A stretch of DNA of 64,000 nt from Armatimonadota bacterium (GCA_020438215.1 JAGQUX010000002.1:96976-160975); one strand, 5' to 3'; shown: positions 48,363 through 57,109, counted from the stretch's first letter. The notes: a model not told the origin generated them from the letters alone. Numbers and translations are program-made.

Positions 48363-50153
48363 ATGTGTAATACCGATCACCACGGAGAAGCAGGGAGCTG
48401 TAGTACGTTCTGCGATGCCATCGAGGCATTGCAGGGCGAATTGAATATAGGTTTCTGGCTTTGGGATGTGAACTCGGGGCGGTTCGTTGTCGATGCAACA
48501 ACTCGCCGCATCATAAACATTGGAGACGACGAAGAGTTTGAGACGCTCTCTGACTTTCTGGCAATGTTGGACTCAGATATTCGCGGACCATTGCGAGAGA
48601 TCTTGGAATCTGCTGATGGGCGGGTGTTTGAATATGAGCTTGCTTGTGGAACTGATTTTTCACGAGGGTTGAAAATAGGTGGTCGCCCAACGGTTTCCGA
48701 ATCGGGAACATCGTATGGGGGTTGGCTCCGCGATGTGACAAAGGCACTTACCGAAGCAGATCAAGCGGCGAGCACCTTTGCCGTAGTTAAGGGGATAGAC
48801 CAACTCAAGAGTTCTGCGTGGATGCGACTCAATTTGAACGAGCGGCGAGTGATTGCTGTTGGTGAAACTCTGGTTGCTTGGACAGGCAAGGACGAGCAGG
48901 ACCTTTTGAGGTTGACTCCTAAAGGGATCGTTGGCCTTCTTGATTCATCGGATCGTAGAAAAGCTTTGAACGCGATGGCGATGGTCTCGCGAGGCAAAGA
49001 ACCGGGGCCAATCCGTGTTCAGCTGATTGATCATGCCGGTTTGCCCAAGTACATCACTTTGGAGTTGTCCACCCTGGATGATCGTGGGAACGTATTTCTG
49101 TTTGCGACCGATATTGCAGTTGACTTGAACTTGCCCGGGAACTCCTTTAACATTGCGCTGCAAAGCCAGTTGTTCTCTCTCCTTCCGGAACTGGTTTATG
49201 TCTATGAGCTGGCTTCGGGCAGAAACATTTTTGCGAGTGGCAACGTGCGGGACTATTTCGGATATGACCGAGCTGACCTCGAAGCAATTGAAGGCAACTT
49301 CATTGATGTTGTGATTCACGAGCAAGATCGGGATCAAGTGCGATTACACAAGATGATGTTGGCATCGGCCTTGCCTGGCGAAAAGCTTCCGTTTGAATAC
49401 CGCATTGTTCGTAAAGACGGCACCGTAAGGATCCTCTCTGGGCATGACATGCCGGTGGGATTTGATGATCGAGAGCATGTCACACAGGTGATGGGTGTTG
49501 CCCGCGATGTAACTGAAGAGCGAATTGCTCAAGGCAAATTAGAGAAATTTGTGTTGGAAGCTCATGAATCGCAAGTGGCTTTGGAGCAACAACAATATCA
49601 GATGGAAATTCTTAACGATCAGTTAGCGCGTTCAAACGAGGCACTAATGCGCCGTGCACAAACCGACGGTTTGACCCAGATCATGAACCGTACTGCCCTC
49701 AATGAAGAGTTAGAGATTATCTTCAAACGAGCGTTGATCACTGGTATTCCTTTCGCAATCATCATGGCGGACGTTGATCACTTCAAGCGGATCAATGATG
49801 AAGAAGGCCACATGGTTGGTGATGAAGTTTTGGTTGCTTTTGCCAAGCTTTTGAAAGAAAATGTCAAGAAGGGCGACATTGTTGCTCGGTACGGCGGGGA
49901 AGAGTTCTTGCTGATGATTCCAGGTGCCGACGAAACGATTGGCCGAAGTGTTGCAGAGCGACTTCGCACTAAGATTGAACAAACAGGTTGGGCAAACCGC
50001 AAAGTCACCGCAAGCCTCGGAGTTTGCGCATTTGATATGTCGTTTAGTAGTGTCTCGGAAATGGTTGATTCTGCCGACGAAGCGCTTTACAAAGCAAAGC
50101 GCGAAGGTCGCAACCGGGTCTTCGCGTTCAGCGATCTGAAAGACGCGGCCTAA
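48363..50153 (+). CDS. PAS-GGDEF diguanylate cyclase-like protein, 596 aa
   Basis: Predicted to make cyclic di-GMP. The N-terminal half contains PAS-like sensor regions (for example LPELVYVYELASGRNIFASG with a PAC motif FEYRIVRKDGTVRILSG and MGVARDVTEERIAQGKLEKF), then a coiled-coil linker (VLEAHESQVALEQQQYQ) and a GGDEF domain from LTQIMNRTALNEE. The active site is intact: IIMADVDHFKRINDEEGH and ARYGGEEFLLMIPG. The allosteric I-site RxxD is replaced by KKGD, so feedback inhibition may be weak. No membrane helix. The start ATG 48363 follows the 12-T tract. Confidence 0.88.
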   Translation: MCNTDHHGEAGSCSTFCDAIEALQGELNIGFWLWDVNSGRFVVDATTRRIINIGDDEEFETLSDFLAMLDSDIRGPLREILESADGRVFEYELACGTDFSRGLKIGGRPTVSESGTSYGGWLRDVTKALTEADQAASTFAVVKGIDQLKSSAWMRLNLNERRVIAVGETLVAWTGKDEQDLLRLTPKGIVGLLDSSDRRKALNAMAMVSRGKEPGPIRVQLIDHAGLPKYITLELSTLDDRGNVFLFATDIAVDLNLPGNSFNIALQSQLFSLLPELVYVYELASGRNIFASGNVRDYFGYDRADLEAIEGNFIDVVIHEQDRDQVRLHKMMLASALPGEKLPFEYRIVRKDGTVRILSGHDMPVGFDDREHVTQVMGVARDVTEERIAQGKLEKFVLEAHESQVALEQQQYQMEILNDQLARSNEALMRRAQTDGLTQIMNRTALNEELEIIFKRALITGIPFAIIMADVDHFKRINDEEGHMVGDEVLVAFAKLLKENVKKGDIVARYGGEEFLLMIPGADETIGRSVAERLRTKIEQTGWANRKVTASLGVCAFDMSFSSVSEMVDSADEALYKAKREGRNRVFAFSDLKDAA

Positions 50154-51668
50154 TTACTCGTTCGCCCATTTATTGACGAGCCACCAGCAGCCCTGGTCGT
50201 GGGGCATAAATCGTGGATTGGTGATGACTTCAAACGCAGGAAGATAGCCAAGTTCGCGGCGTCCATAATCTCGGATTCGCCGGATTACAGTTTCCACATG
50301 AAGCTTGGCAGTTCGGCAACGGTAGACATCTGCCATTGATCCTCCGATTCGGTCGTAATTGGCTTTTGCGGCTTTTTCTAAGTTTTCGAAGAGATAGCGC
50401 ATGGGAGCCAGTTTGCCAATGGCGGCATCTGCATCCCCAGCGGCGTAAAGCTTGCGAGCATCATCAGCCATGCGAACAAATTCAATTGCTGAGCGGACGA
50501 AGATGGTGGCGTTCTTCTCTGCATCGGTAGGTGCGTAGTGGAGAGCTTTTTCGCAAAGGGCAATAGCTTCTTCTCCTTGTGGGCCAGCGAGTTGCTCGTG
50601 GTGGTGCATCCAGCAGAGGAAGGGGTTACTGTAAAGCAGAAACCGCGCTTTGAGTGGGTTTCGGAGCTTGGAGTATTTGAAAACGCCACCAATTTTTTCT
50701 AGCTCGACGCCCATGATGTTCGCCCAGGTGCGTTGCCCGGATTCTTCGTCGTGGGCATCAACAAGGGATGTGGGGTTTGAGGGGTTGTCGGCGATTTGGG
50801 CCGCCCATTTGACGGCGGGTAGTTGAGTGTCGTACGCCCCGAACAGGCCGCCTTCCCATTGGGTCAAGCAGAAGCCCTCTAGGTTGAGATCGTGGACATC
50901 TTGGGCGACGGCGCGGATGTTTTCTTCGGTGCCAGAGACGTGCATCCAAGGGGCGTTATAGACATGGAGAGTGGGGCATCCATAAACGCGAAAATTGGAG
51001 AACTTGGTGCTGGTTTCGCCTAATCCGTTCATGTATTGCCAGTCAAAGATGATCGTTTCTTTTGGGACGATCTCTAATGCCGACGGGTGGTCGAGGTACA
51101 TGTCTCCCCAGAGTCCGGGAGTCCGACCAGCATCAATCACTTGCTGGAGAAGGGGGCGGAAGTGCTCGGCGTAGAGCCAGGCTTTGGGATCTTCGGTGCC
51201 TTCGGGGATGCGGGCTTGGCACTTATCACATTTGGCGAGTTGGTAGGTTTCATCGCCACCGATGTGGATGAGGTCACTTTGGAAGACGTCCATCGTTTCT
51301 GCGAGCATCAGGTGGCAGAGCTTTTGGAATTCTGGACAACTGGGGCAGGCTTGGAGGCCGGTGAAGATTTCCTCACGGTACTGGCGGCCTTCTTCGGTGT
51401 AGAGAAAACCCTCGAAGTGCCCCAGCAGATTGATGAACGGGATGATCTGGAGGCTGGGGAATTCGCACTGTAGGCTGATGACCATGTCTCGGGTGACGGC
51501 CCCTTTGCCAGTTGCCCAAGGAGCGCATTCGTAAGCAAATTTGTGTTCCAGATAAAGGCCAAGGGCATCGTAGCCACTTTCCAGCGCGTGGGAAGCGTAT
51601 TGGTAGAGATGGCTGAGGGTCGGCGATTGCTCGCGGGCAATGTCTAGCATCCAGATTTTGCGAGGCAT
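50154..51668 (-). CDS. glycoside hydrolase family 20-like enzyme, 504 aa
   Basis: A TIM-barrel protein with the GH20 catalytic pair in LIHIGGDETYQL (Asp-Glu), preceded by a PFINLLGHFEGFL segment typical of the barrel's early strands. GH20 enzymes remove N-acetyl-hexosamines by substrate-assisted catalysis. The C-terminal 170 residues are alpha-helical. There is no signal peptide, so the enzyme would act in the cytoplasm, perhaps on recycled wall fragments. A possible GTG start at 51686 adds six residues. It follows the hemW gene by 24 bases, probably in the same operon. Confidence 0.82.
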   Translation of the reverse strand: MPRKIWMLDIAREQSPTLSHLYQYASHALESGYDALGLYLEHKFAYECAPWATGKGAVTRDMVISLQCEFPSLQIIPFINLLGHFEGFLYTEEGRQYREEIFTGLQACPSCPEFQKLCHLMLAETMDVFQSDLIHIGGDETYQLAKCDKCQARIPEGTEDPKAWLYAEHFRPLLQQVIDAGRTPGLWGDMYLDHPSALEIVPKETIIFDWQYMNGLGETSTKFSNFRVYGCPTLHVYNAPWMHVSGTEENIRAVAQDVHDLNLEGFCLTQWEGGLFGAYDTQLPAVKWAAQIADNPSNPTSLVDAHDEESGQRTWANIMGVELEKIGGVFKYSKLRNPLKARFLLYSNPFLCWMHHHEQLAGPQGEEAIALCEKALHYAPTDAEKNATIFVRSAIEFVRMADDARKLYAAGDADAAIGKLAPMRYLFENLEKAAKANYDRIGGSMADVYRCRTAKLHVETVIRRIRDYGRRELGYLPAFEVITNPRFMPHDQGCWWLVNKWANE

Positions 51669-51692
51669 GGAGTCCCGAGGATACACCGAGGC

Positions 51693-52808
51693 TTATTGAG
51701 CGATGCGGGCAATGATCTCGCTAGCGAAGTGCTGCCCCTCGCGAGTGAGTTTGAGATGGTCTGCGGTGGGCTCGAGCCAACCTCGATCTTGCAGTTTTTT
51801 GAATTCGGCTTGGTCAATGGGGAGATTGTGGGAGGAGACCCCATCGGTTAGGCGAATCCCGAGCATGAGTCGCTCAAATGCGAGCATGTCCTCGGTCAGC
51901 TCTTCAGATTCGCACCAGAGCTTGGATTCCATTTCAATAGACTCGCAGTATCGCTCCGGGTGCTTCATGTTGGTGTAACGCGTTCTGGGGGTGCCATACG
52001 CACCGACGGCACCTGGCCCGTAGGCGAGGTACTCCTCCGCGAGCCAATAGCAGATGTTGTGTTGACACTCTTTACCAGGCTGAGCGAAGTTGCTGATCTC
52101 GTATTGGCGGAGCCCGCCTTTAGCGCAGGCATCCACGGCCAGATCATACATTTCGACTTGAGTGTCTTCTTCGGGGAGATCCAGGAGTCCACGCAGGTGG
52201 TGGCGATAGAAGCGGGTGTTTGGCTCGATGGTAAGGCAGTAGAGGCTGAGGTGGTTGGTTTCTAGCTCCATCGCGATTTGGAGGTTCTTTTTCCAACCGA
52301 TCATGCTCTGTCCGGGGAGCGCAAACATCAGGTCGATGTTGATGTTGTGAAAGCCGGCTTGACGCGCGGCACCTACTGCCCGAGCAATATCCGATGATGC
52401 GTGGATGCGTCCGAGGCGGTGGAGATCGCCGGAATCAAAGCTTTGTGCGCCAAGGCTGATCCGATTGAATCCGGCGGCGTACATATCGGCGAACTTGGTG
52501 GCATCGACGGTACCGGGGTTGGCTTCCGATGTGATTTCGCAGTCGGGGATGGGGGGATGGCAATCGGTGATTGCTTGGAGCAAAGATGTCAGTTGTGCCG
52601 AACTCAGGAAAGTCGGGGTACCGCCACCAAAGAAGATTGTTTTGGCGGGGCGTCCGCGCCAGGGAGATCGCTCAATCTCAGTGAGCATGGCGTTGACGGT
52701 GCGATCCACGATTCCGCCGGACATCGCGAAACTATTGAAGTCGCAGTAGCCGCATTTGCTCGGGCAAAACGGCGTGTGAATATAGATCGCGACGGGGGAT
52801 TCGCTCAA
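51693..52808 (-). CDS. hemW: HemW-like radical SAM heme chaperone
   Basis: Radical SAM protein with the cluster motif HTPFCPSKCGYCDF (C-x3-C-x2-C) at the N-terminus, FFGGGTPTFLS, SEANPGTVD, NRISLGAQSFD and NIDLMFALPGQS. HemW (formerly called oxygen-independent coproporphyrinogen oxidase-like) carries heme rather than oxidising coproporphyrinogen, and lacks the second Cys of true HemN. I choose the TTG at 52808, one base after the stop of the small membrane-protein frame at 52810; a longer form from 52832 would overlap it. About 371 residues. Confidence 0.88.
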   Translation of the reverse strand: MSESPVAIYIHTPFCPSKCGYCDFNSFAMSGGIVDRTVNAMLTEIERSPWRGRPAKTIFFGGGTPTFLSSAQLTSLLQAITDCHPPIPDCEITSEANPGTVDATKFADMYAAGFNRISLGAQSFDSGDLHRLGRIHASSDIARAVGAARQAGFHNINIDLMFALPGQSMIGWKKNLQIAMELETNHLSLYCLTIEPNTRFYRHHLRGLLDLPEEDTQVEMYDLAVDACAKGGLRQYEISNFAQPGKECQHNICYWLAEEYLAYGPGAVGAYGTPRTRYTNMKHPERYCESIEMESKLWCESEELTEDMLAFERLMLGIRLTDGVSSHNLPIDQAEFKKLQDRGWLEPTADHLKLTREGQHFASEIIARIAQ

Positions 52809-52809
52809 G

Positions 52810-52989
52810 TTATTTGCCCGAAGAAGCGGCAATCAAGCCAAGGACTAAGCCTGCAATCATAGGAACCGCCGGTCCCTTTTGGCAGGAGAGTCACGTGGAG
52901 TTCGCGGCACTCATGATGAAGTAATACACCAATCCACCCGCGGCTCCAACCGCGCCAGAAATGACGGGTTTCCAGTTCACTTTCTTCAA
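52810..52989 (-). CDS. small two-helix membrane protein with an in-frame UGA (selenoprotein candidate)
   Basis: From TTG 52989 the minus-strand frame reads MKKVNWKPVISGAVGAAGGL, then VYYFIMSAANST, one UGA codon (52893-52891), LSCQKGPAVPMIAGLVLGLI and AASSGK, ending with UAA one base before the hemW start. Two hydrophobic helices flank the UGA, and the UGA plus the following LSC forms a UxxC pattern. A stem GGGACC/GGTTCC with a 3-base loop lies 14-28 bases after the UGA, at a position suitable for a bacterial SECIS. The general layout (G-rich helix, YY, Cys-containing loop, second helix) resembles DUF6132-type proteins. It could also be a recent nonsense mutation, or two separate short frames. 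Ribosome binding site AGAGGG precedes the TTG. Confidence 0.45.
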
Positions 52990-53002
52990 AATTCAACGCC
53001 CT

Positions 53003-53983
53003 CTATTTTAGTTCCGAGCCGGACTTTTGATATGAGGATTTTTCGAGTAGGGCTTTCGCGAAGGGTTGCGCGTCCGGGTCATCGGTGTCGTACACGACTA
53101 CGAGGGAGTATGGCTTCTCCATATCAGCGAAAAGAACGCCATCCGTGCGGATCAGTTTGCCTTGGATGATGACGGTGCCGGACATTTCGAAGATTGGGAT
53201 GCCGCCGCGCTCGGACTTTTTGATTTTGATGTCTGAGCGGATGCCTTGCATGCTGGATTCGATTTGCTGGCGGACTCGGGCGAGCATGGCTTCGGGGTCA
53301 TCCAACTTGATGTCCTCTGGTTTGAGCGGTTCGATAGTGGCGATGCAGGGGATGTTGCTTCCGGTAAGGAGGAGGGTTCCGGTGGGGTCGCCGTTAGGAG
53401 CAAGAGCTTCAAAAAACCCTAGCCCAGCTGGCGTAGAGAGTGGGGTTGAAGCAACGGGAAGGAGCTTGTATTCACCAGTTTCGGGGGAGACGTATCGCTG
53501 GGTGTCGGCGACGTTCTCGAGAAGCGGTTGGTGCTTTCTATCGGACTGAGCCTCCAGTTCGACGATGAACCCGTCAATTTCGATTTTGTGCCAGACAAGT
53601 GCCGATGTGCTTTTGTCGTCGATTTCGAGGAGGAAACCGATGGATCGCTCGGAACCAAATCGTCGTGCGGCAGAGATTTCAACTTCATTGAGGATGCCGG
53701 TGATTTTTTTGCCCCAGGTGGCGCGAAGCGGCTCTATTTTGGCGAGATACGATTTGCCTGGATTGAGTAGTTCGCTCGCTCGCTGGACGTGGACAGAAAG
53801 TTGAAAGCCGTCTTGAGTAAGCGTGTAGCTGGTAGTGCCGTCGTTGGCGGGAGTGGATTTCTTGGGTTCACTGGGGAGGCGGAGAACCAGCCCGCTCGGC
53901 TCCATGCGATACGGTTTGAGTTTGATTTCTTGTGTGGGTGCCCCCAGGATGGCGAGGGCAACAATTGAACTCAAAACTGGCAT
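53003..53983 (-). CDS. secreted hypothetical protein, 326 aa
   Basis: MPVLSSIVALAILGAPTQEI is a short signal peptide. The mature protein has many alternating strands (GLVLRLPSEPKKS, SYTLTQDGFQLSVHV and GTLLLTGSNIPCIATIEPL) and no domain that I recognise; a lipid-binding or assembly role in the periplasm is possible but unproven. TATAAT lies exactly six bases before the ATG. It is the first gene of a probable operon with the UGA-containing frame, hemW and the GH20 gene. Confidence 0.6.
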   Translation of the reverse strand: MPVLSSIVALAILGAPTQEIKLKPYRMEPSGLVLRLPSEPKKSTPANDGTTSYTLTQDGFQLSVHVQRASELLNPGKSYLAKIEPLRATWGKKITGILNEVEISAARRFGSERSIGFLLEIDDKSTSALVWHKIEIDGFIVELEAQSDRKHQPLLENVADTQRYVSPETGEYKLLPVASTPLSTPAGLGFFEALAPNGDPTGTLLLTGSNIPCIATIEPLKPEDIKLDDPEAMLARVRQQIESSMQGIRSDIKIKKSERGGIPIFEMSGTVIIQGKLIRTDGVLFADMEKPYSLVVVYDTDDPDAQPFAKALLEKSSYQKSGSELK

Positions 53984-53989
53984 TGCGAG

Positions 53990-53995
53990 ATTATA
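53990..53995 (-). promoter_or_regulatory. consensus -10 box (TATAAT) of a leaderless gene
   Basis: A perfect TATAAT ends six bases before the ATG at 53983. This is the clearest of the leaderless promoters in the window. Confidence 0.55.
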
Positions 53996-54063
53996 GACGC
54001 GCGAGGGGAGTCAAGAATTCGGGGTTGGGGACTGAGTCGGGGCGCGTGTAGAATTCGGACGGT

Positions 54064-54879
54064 TTGCTCGCACAGATCTTTCACCACTCTCCGCATCCCT
54101 TTATCTTTCGGTTGCCGTTCGGCAATGGCGATATGGGCTTGCGCTGGTACGGGCTCTCTTATCTCCTCGGGTTTCTGTTCGGATATTTGGCATTGCGAAA
54201 GGCGATCAAAGATGAACGCATTCACGGGATGGAGATCAAGGATCTAGAAACCCTGCTTTTTGCGATCATGATTGGAGTCGTTGTCGGGGGGCGACTGGGC
54301 TTTGTCCTTCAGCATCCGGATCGTTTGCTGAGCGACCCTCTGTTCTTTTTCAAATTCAACGAAGGGGGGATGGCGTTCTTCGGAGGGCTGACCGGGGTTG
54401 TTCTTGCCCTCGTTTGGTTTGGGCGAAAGAAGAAGATTCGGTTCGGTGAGCTTGGCGATGCGGTGACAATTGCCGCGGCACTTGGATTGGCGTGCGGGCG
54501 ATTGGCGAATTTTATGAACGCCGAGCTCTGGGGTGTGCCGACGAACGCGAATTGGGGGGTGATCTATAGCAATGTGGATCAGGTTCCGCGACACCCAAGC
54601 GAGCTTTATGAATCAACGTCTCACTTTCTGCTGGCCGGTGCGCTGTGGCTGATTGGCAGGCTGGGTTGGGCAAAGAATCCGGGTGAGCTGTCATGTTTCT
54701 TTGTGATGGTTTACGGCGCATTACGATTTGTAACCGAGCAGTTTCGGACGGCAGATCGCTTTGTTGGGCCATTGACAAGCGGTCAGGTGGCGAGCCTTGT
54801 GATCGCATTGATTGGTGTGATTGCTCTGATTCTTGTGCGTCGGGCGGCACAAAAGAGTGATTCTGTGAAAGAAATCTGA
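54064..54879 (+). CDS. lgt: phosphatidylglycerol-prolipoprotein diacylglyceryl transferase
   Basis: Transfers diacylglycerol to the lipobox Cys of prolipoproteins, the first step of their maturation in the inner membrane. Seven-helix protein of 271 residues. Motifs are LRWYGLSYLLGFL near residue 27, GGRLGFVLQHPDRLL, GGMAFFGGLTGV, the signature CGRLANFMNAELWGVPT (the usual G-R-x-x-N-F-x-N-x-E) and the HPSELYE segment. The start is TTG 54064; TAGAAT lies nine bases upstream. It would process the four prepilin-associated lipoproteins of this window. Confidence 0.95.
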   Translation: MLAQIFHHSPHPFIFRLPFGNGDMGLRWYGLSYLLGFLFGYLALRKAIKDERIHGMEIKDLETLLFAIMIGVVVGGRLGFVLQHPDRLLSDPLFFFKFNEGGMAFFGGLTGVVLALVWFGRKKKIRFGELGDAVTIAAALGLACGRLANFMNAELWGVPTNANWGVIYSNVDQVPRHPSELYESTSHFLLAGALWLIGRLGWAKNPGELSCFFVMVYGALRFVTEQFRTADRFVGPLTSGQVASLVIALIGVIALILVRRAAQKSDSVKEI

Positions 54880-54975
54880 AAAAACACAGAAAAGTTGGCA
54901 TTTTGGAAACTCATCCGAAACGGAATGCGTTAGAATAAGAGGGACTAAAGTCCTTAGCGCAAACATTTCTGATAT

Positions 54976-56313
54976 ATGGCTCACGTCGCTCGATTTCTTG
55001 ATGCTGTTCACATGGCGGCATCCAAATTGGCCTCTACGCGAGATACCAAGACGGTACTCCGAGAGGTTTTGAGCATTTGTGTCGAAGCTGTTGGCGCGAT
55101 GGGCGGAACGATTTACATTCACGATCCTGGCAACAAAACCCTCCGATTTCTCCATGTTTTGCCGGAAGAAGTTGAAAAAAGACTAGAGCGTCTCGATATT
55201 CCGGACGAGTACGGTGTCGCGGGTGATTCGTTCCAAGCAGGGCGCACGATCATTAGTGAATATGGCGAAGATGGCGATCCTCACCGGCGTGCAATTTCGC
55301 GAAGAACGGGGATCACGGTAAACACGATGATCACGGTTCCGCTGCAGATTGAGGGGCAGAAACCGATCGGAATTGTCCAACTCGTGAATAAAAAAGATGG
55401 ACCGTTCGATGATACGGACTCAGCGGTTTTGGACACGATTTCTGACATTGCTACGCTAGCAATCATTAACTCCAGGATGCTGGAGCGGTCGACCCATGTT
55501 GCGGCTCTTGAGGGGATGGGGCGTGCCGCGCACGACCTTGCTAACAAGGCGGGAGTTCTGGTGACGTTCTTGCCGGATTTTGAGCGGAATATCGAGGGTT
55601 TGCGGCGCGCACTGAAAGCATCGGATGGTGTGAGTGCCGAAGCGCAGTTCTTCCTTGATATGTTGGAAGGCACATTTGATGATGTCTTTTCGCCTTATGC
55701 CGATAGGATTTATCGCTATGCGCGGTTGATTAACGATCTGGCAGCAGGCAAGCCGCTTGTCCCCAAGAAAAAGAAGGGTGATTTCGCCAGTGTCGTATTG
55801 GAAGCGGTGCAGTACATGGAGAACTTGGCGCGCCGCAACTACGTGAAGATCGAATACGATCTGCAGCGCGATGCTCCCGAATTCGAGTTTGATGACCTGT
55901 ATGTGATCCGCATTGCCGAGAACTTGGTTGGGAATGCGATCAAAGCGGTTCGGGAGACGATTCCTGCGGAATGGGTTGCAGAAAATCTTTCGAAAGAAGA
56001 TGCTAAATACGCCAAGGTTTTGGTGAAGTATCGGCATACTGCCGGGAGCCATATTTTGCAAGTGATTGACGACGGGCCGGGGCTATCCCCTGCACAGATT
56101 CGGCAGATATTGAGCGGTACAGCGCGTAGCTCTTGGGAGCAGAATTCCGGTTCGGGGCTTGGCACAAAAGTGATCATGGATTTGGCACAAACCCATGACG
56201 CGACTGTGTCCATTCGGAGCCGATTAGGTGAGGGTGCAACCTTCGAAATTGTATTTCCCTGCTCCAACTGCCCGGAATTAGTCAGCAGTTCGGTGAAGCG
56301 AGAAGACGCTTAG
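54976..56313 (+). CDS. GAF-domain sensor histidine kinase, 445 aa
   Basis: A cytoplasmic sensor. An N-terminal GAF domain (residues about 15-170: SKLASTRDTKTVLREVLSIC through TVPLQIEGQKPIGIVQLVNK) precedes a dimerisation segment with the phospho-acceptor candidate in GMGRAAHDLANKAGVL, and a HATPase domain with ENLVGNAIKAV (N box), IDDGPGLSP (G1) and GSGLGTKVI (G2). No membrane helix and no response regulator beside it, so the partner is unknown. A GGACT/AGTCC hairpin and TAGAAT lie in the upstream 60 bases. Confidence 0.87.
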   Translation: MAHVARFLDAVHMAASKLASTRDTKTVLREVLSICVEAVGAMGGTIYIHDPGNKTLRFLHVLPEEVEKRLERLDIPDEYGVAGDSFQAGRTIISEYGEDGDPHRRAISRRTGITVNTMITVPLQIEGQKPIGIVQLVNKKDGPFDDTDSAVLDTISDIATLAIINSRMLERSTHVAALEGMGRAAHDLANKAGVLVTFLPDFERNIEGLRRALKASDGVSAEAQFFLDMLEGTFDDVFSPYADRIYRYARLINDLAAGKPLVPKKKKGDFASVVLEAVQYMENLARRNYVKIEYDLQRDAPEFEFDDLYVIRIAENLVGNAIKAVRETIPAEWVAENLSKEDAKYAKVLVKYRHTAGSHILQVIDDGPGLSPAQIRQILSGTARSSWEQNSGSGLGTKVIMDLAQTHDATVSIRSRLGEGATFEIVFPCSNCPELVSSSVKREDA

Positions 56314-56330
56314 CTTCGTCCTGACTTTTG

Positions 56331-56726
56331 ATGGACTTGCTGCTATTTAACTTGTTCGCGCAACAGGACATTCCAACTGCACCTGTTGGGCCGCAAATCA
56401 ACCCAATGATGAGCGTTATGAGCCTCATCATTTGGAGCCTCATTATCGGCTTCCCGATTTTCAAGATGTGTAAGGAAGAAGGTGAAGAGCCGGCTTGGAT
56501 GGGCTTCGTGCCAATTCTCAACGTTGTTGCTATGGTGAAACTGGCCAATAAGCCGATGTGGTGGGTGATTCTCTGCTTTATCCCCTGCGTAAACATCGTG
56601 GCCGGCATCATCATTTGGATGGCAATCGCTGAACGACGTGGAAAACCAAGTTGGATGGGCTTGCTGATGTTGGTGCCGTGCGTCAACTTTATTATTCCGT
56701 TCTATCTCGCTTTTTCGGGCGAGTGA
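56331..56726 (+). CDS. DUF5684-like small membrane protein
   Basis: 131 residues with three to four helices. The pattern KEEGEEPAWMGFVPILNVVAMVKLANKPMWW and ERRGKPSWMGLLMLVPCVNFIIPFYLAF, with repeated P-x-x-N in hydrophobic stretches, is characteristic of DUF5684 proteins (sometimes found beside signal peptidase I). Function unknown. ATG 56331 is preferred over TTG 56328. A terminator follows at 56751. Confidence 0.8.
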   Translation: MDLLLFNLFAQQDIPTAPVGPQINPMMSVMSLIIWSLIIGFPIFKMCKEEGEEPAWMGFVPILNVVAMVKLANKPMWWVILCFIPCVNIVAGIIIWMAIAERRGKPSWMGLLMLVPCVNFIIPFYLAFSGE

Positions 56727-56750
56727 GCGGACGTTTCATCAGAACAAGAG

Positions 56751-56785
56751 AAGTGCCTAGGCTTGAGGGATGCCGGGCACTTTTT
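56751..56785 (+). terminator. terminator after the DUF5684-like gene
   Basis: AAGTGCC (56751-56757) pairs with GGCACTT (56776-56782), with an inner GGC/GCC pairing, and is followed by TTTCTTT. It separates the kinase unit from the small gene at 56830. Confidence 0.7.
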
Positions 56786-56817
56786 CTTTGCCCTAGCCTT
56801 GGCGCGAAGTGAGTCGG

Positions 56818-56823
56818 TATTCT
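56818..56823 (+). promoter_or_regulatory. putative -10 box (TATTCT) of the gene at 56830
   Basis: TATTCT is followed by six bases (GGCGGT) and the ATG at 56830. This spacing supports that start over a GTG at 56809. Confidence 0.4.
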
Positions 56824-56829
56824 GGCGGT

Positions 56830-57060
56830 ATGGCATTTGAGCCGGTTGTTGGCGATAAGTATCTGTTCACCTGGAAAGAGCTTGGCTCTCCCACGGTTCC
56901 GGCACAGGTCAAGGTTCCGGGGTTTGGCACGGTTCATCTGGATGATGCCGATGTGCATTACGCCGTTGAAAATCCCGAGATTGCCGCTTTTTATGTGCGC
57001 CCCAGCAAGGCTCTTGGTGCCGAGCGTTTTGTTGTGGTTTCTCGCGTTCAACCCGCTTGA
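56830..57060 (+). CDS. hypothetical protein, 76 aa
   Basis: A small all-beta-looking protein (FEPVVGDKYLFTWKELGSP and AQVKVPGFGTVHLDDADVHY) that I do not recognise. The ATG at 56830 with TATTCT six bases upstream is the likely start. Followed by a short hairpin terminator. Confidence 0.5.
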   Translation: MAFEPVVGDKYLFTWKELGSPTVPAQVKVPGFGTVHLDDADVHYAVENPEIAAFYVRPSKALGAERFVVVSRVQPA

Positions 57061-57085
57061 TTTATTGAATTTCTTGGGTTGAAAG

Positions 57086-57109
57086 ATGCCCTGATTGGGC
57101 GTTTGTTTT
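57086..57109 (+). terminator. probable terminator of the 76-aa gene
   Basis: ATGCCC / GGGCGT (with one G-T pair) around a 5-base loop is followed by TTGTTTT. The 57110-57332 stretch beyond it holds no gene that I can support. Confidence 0.5.
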
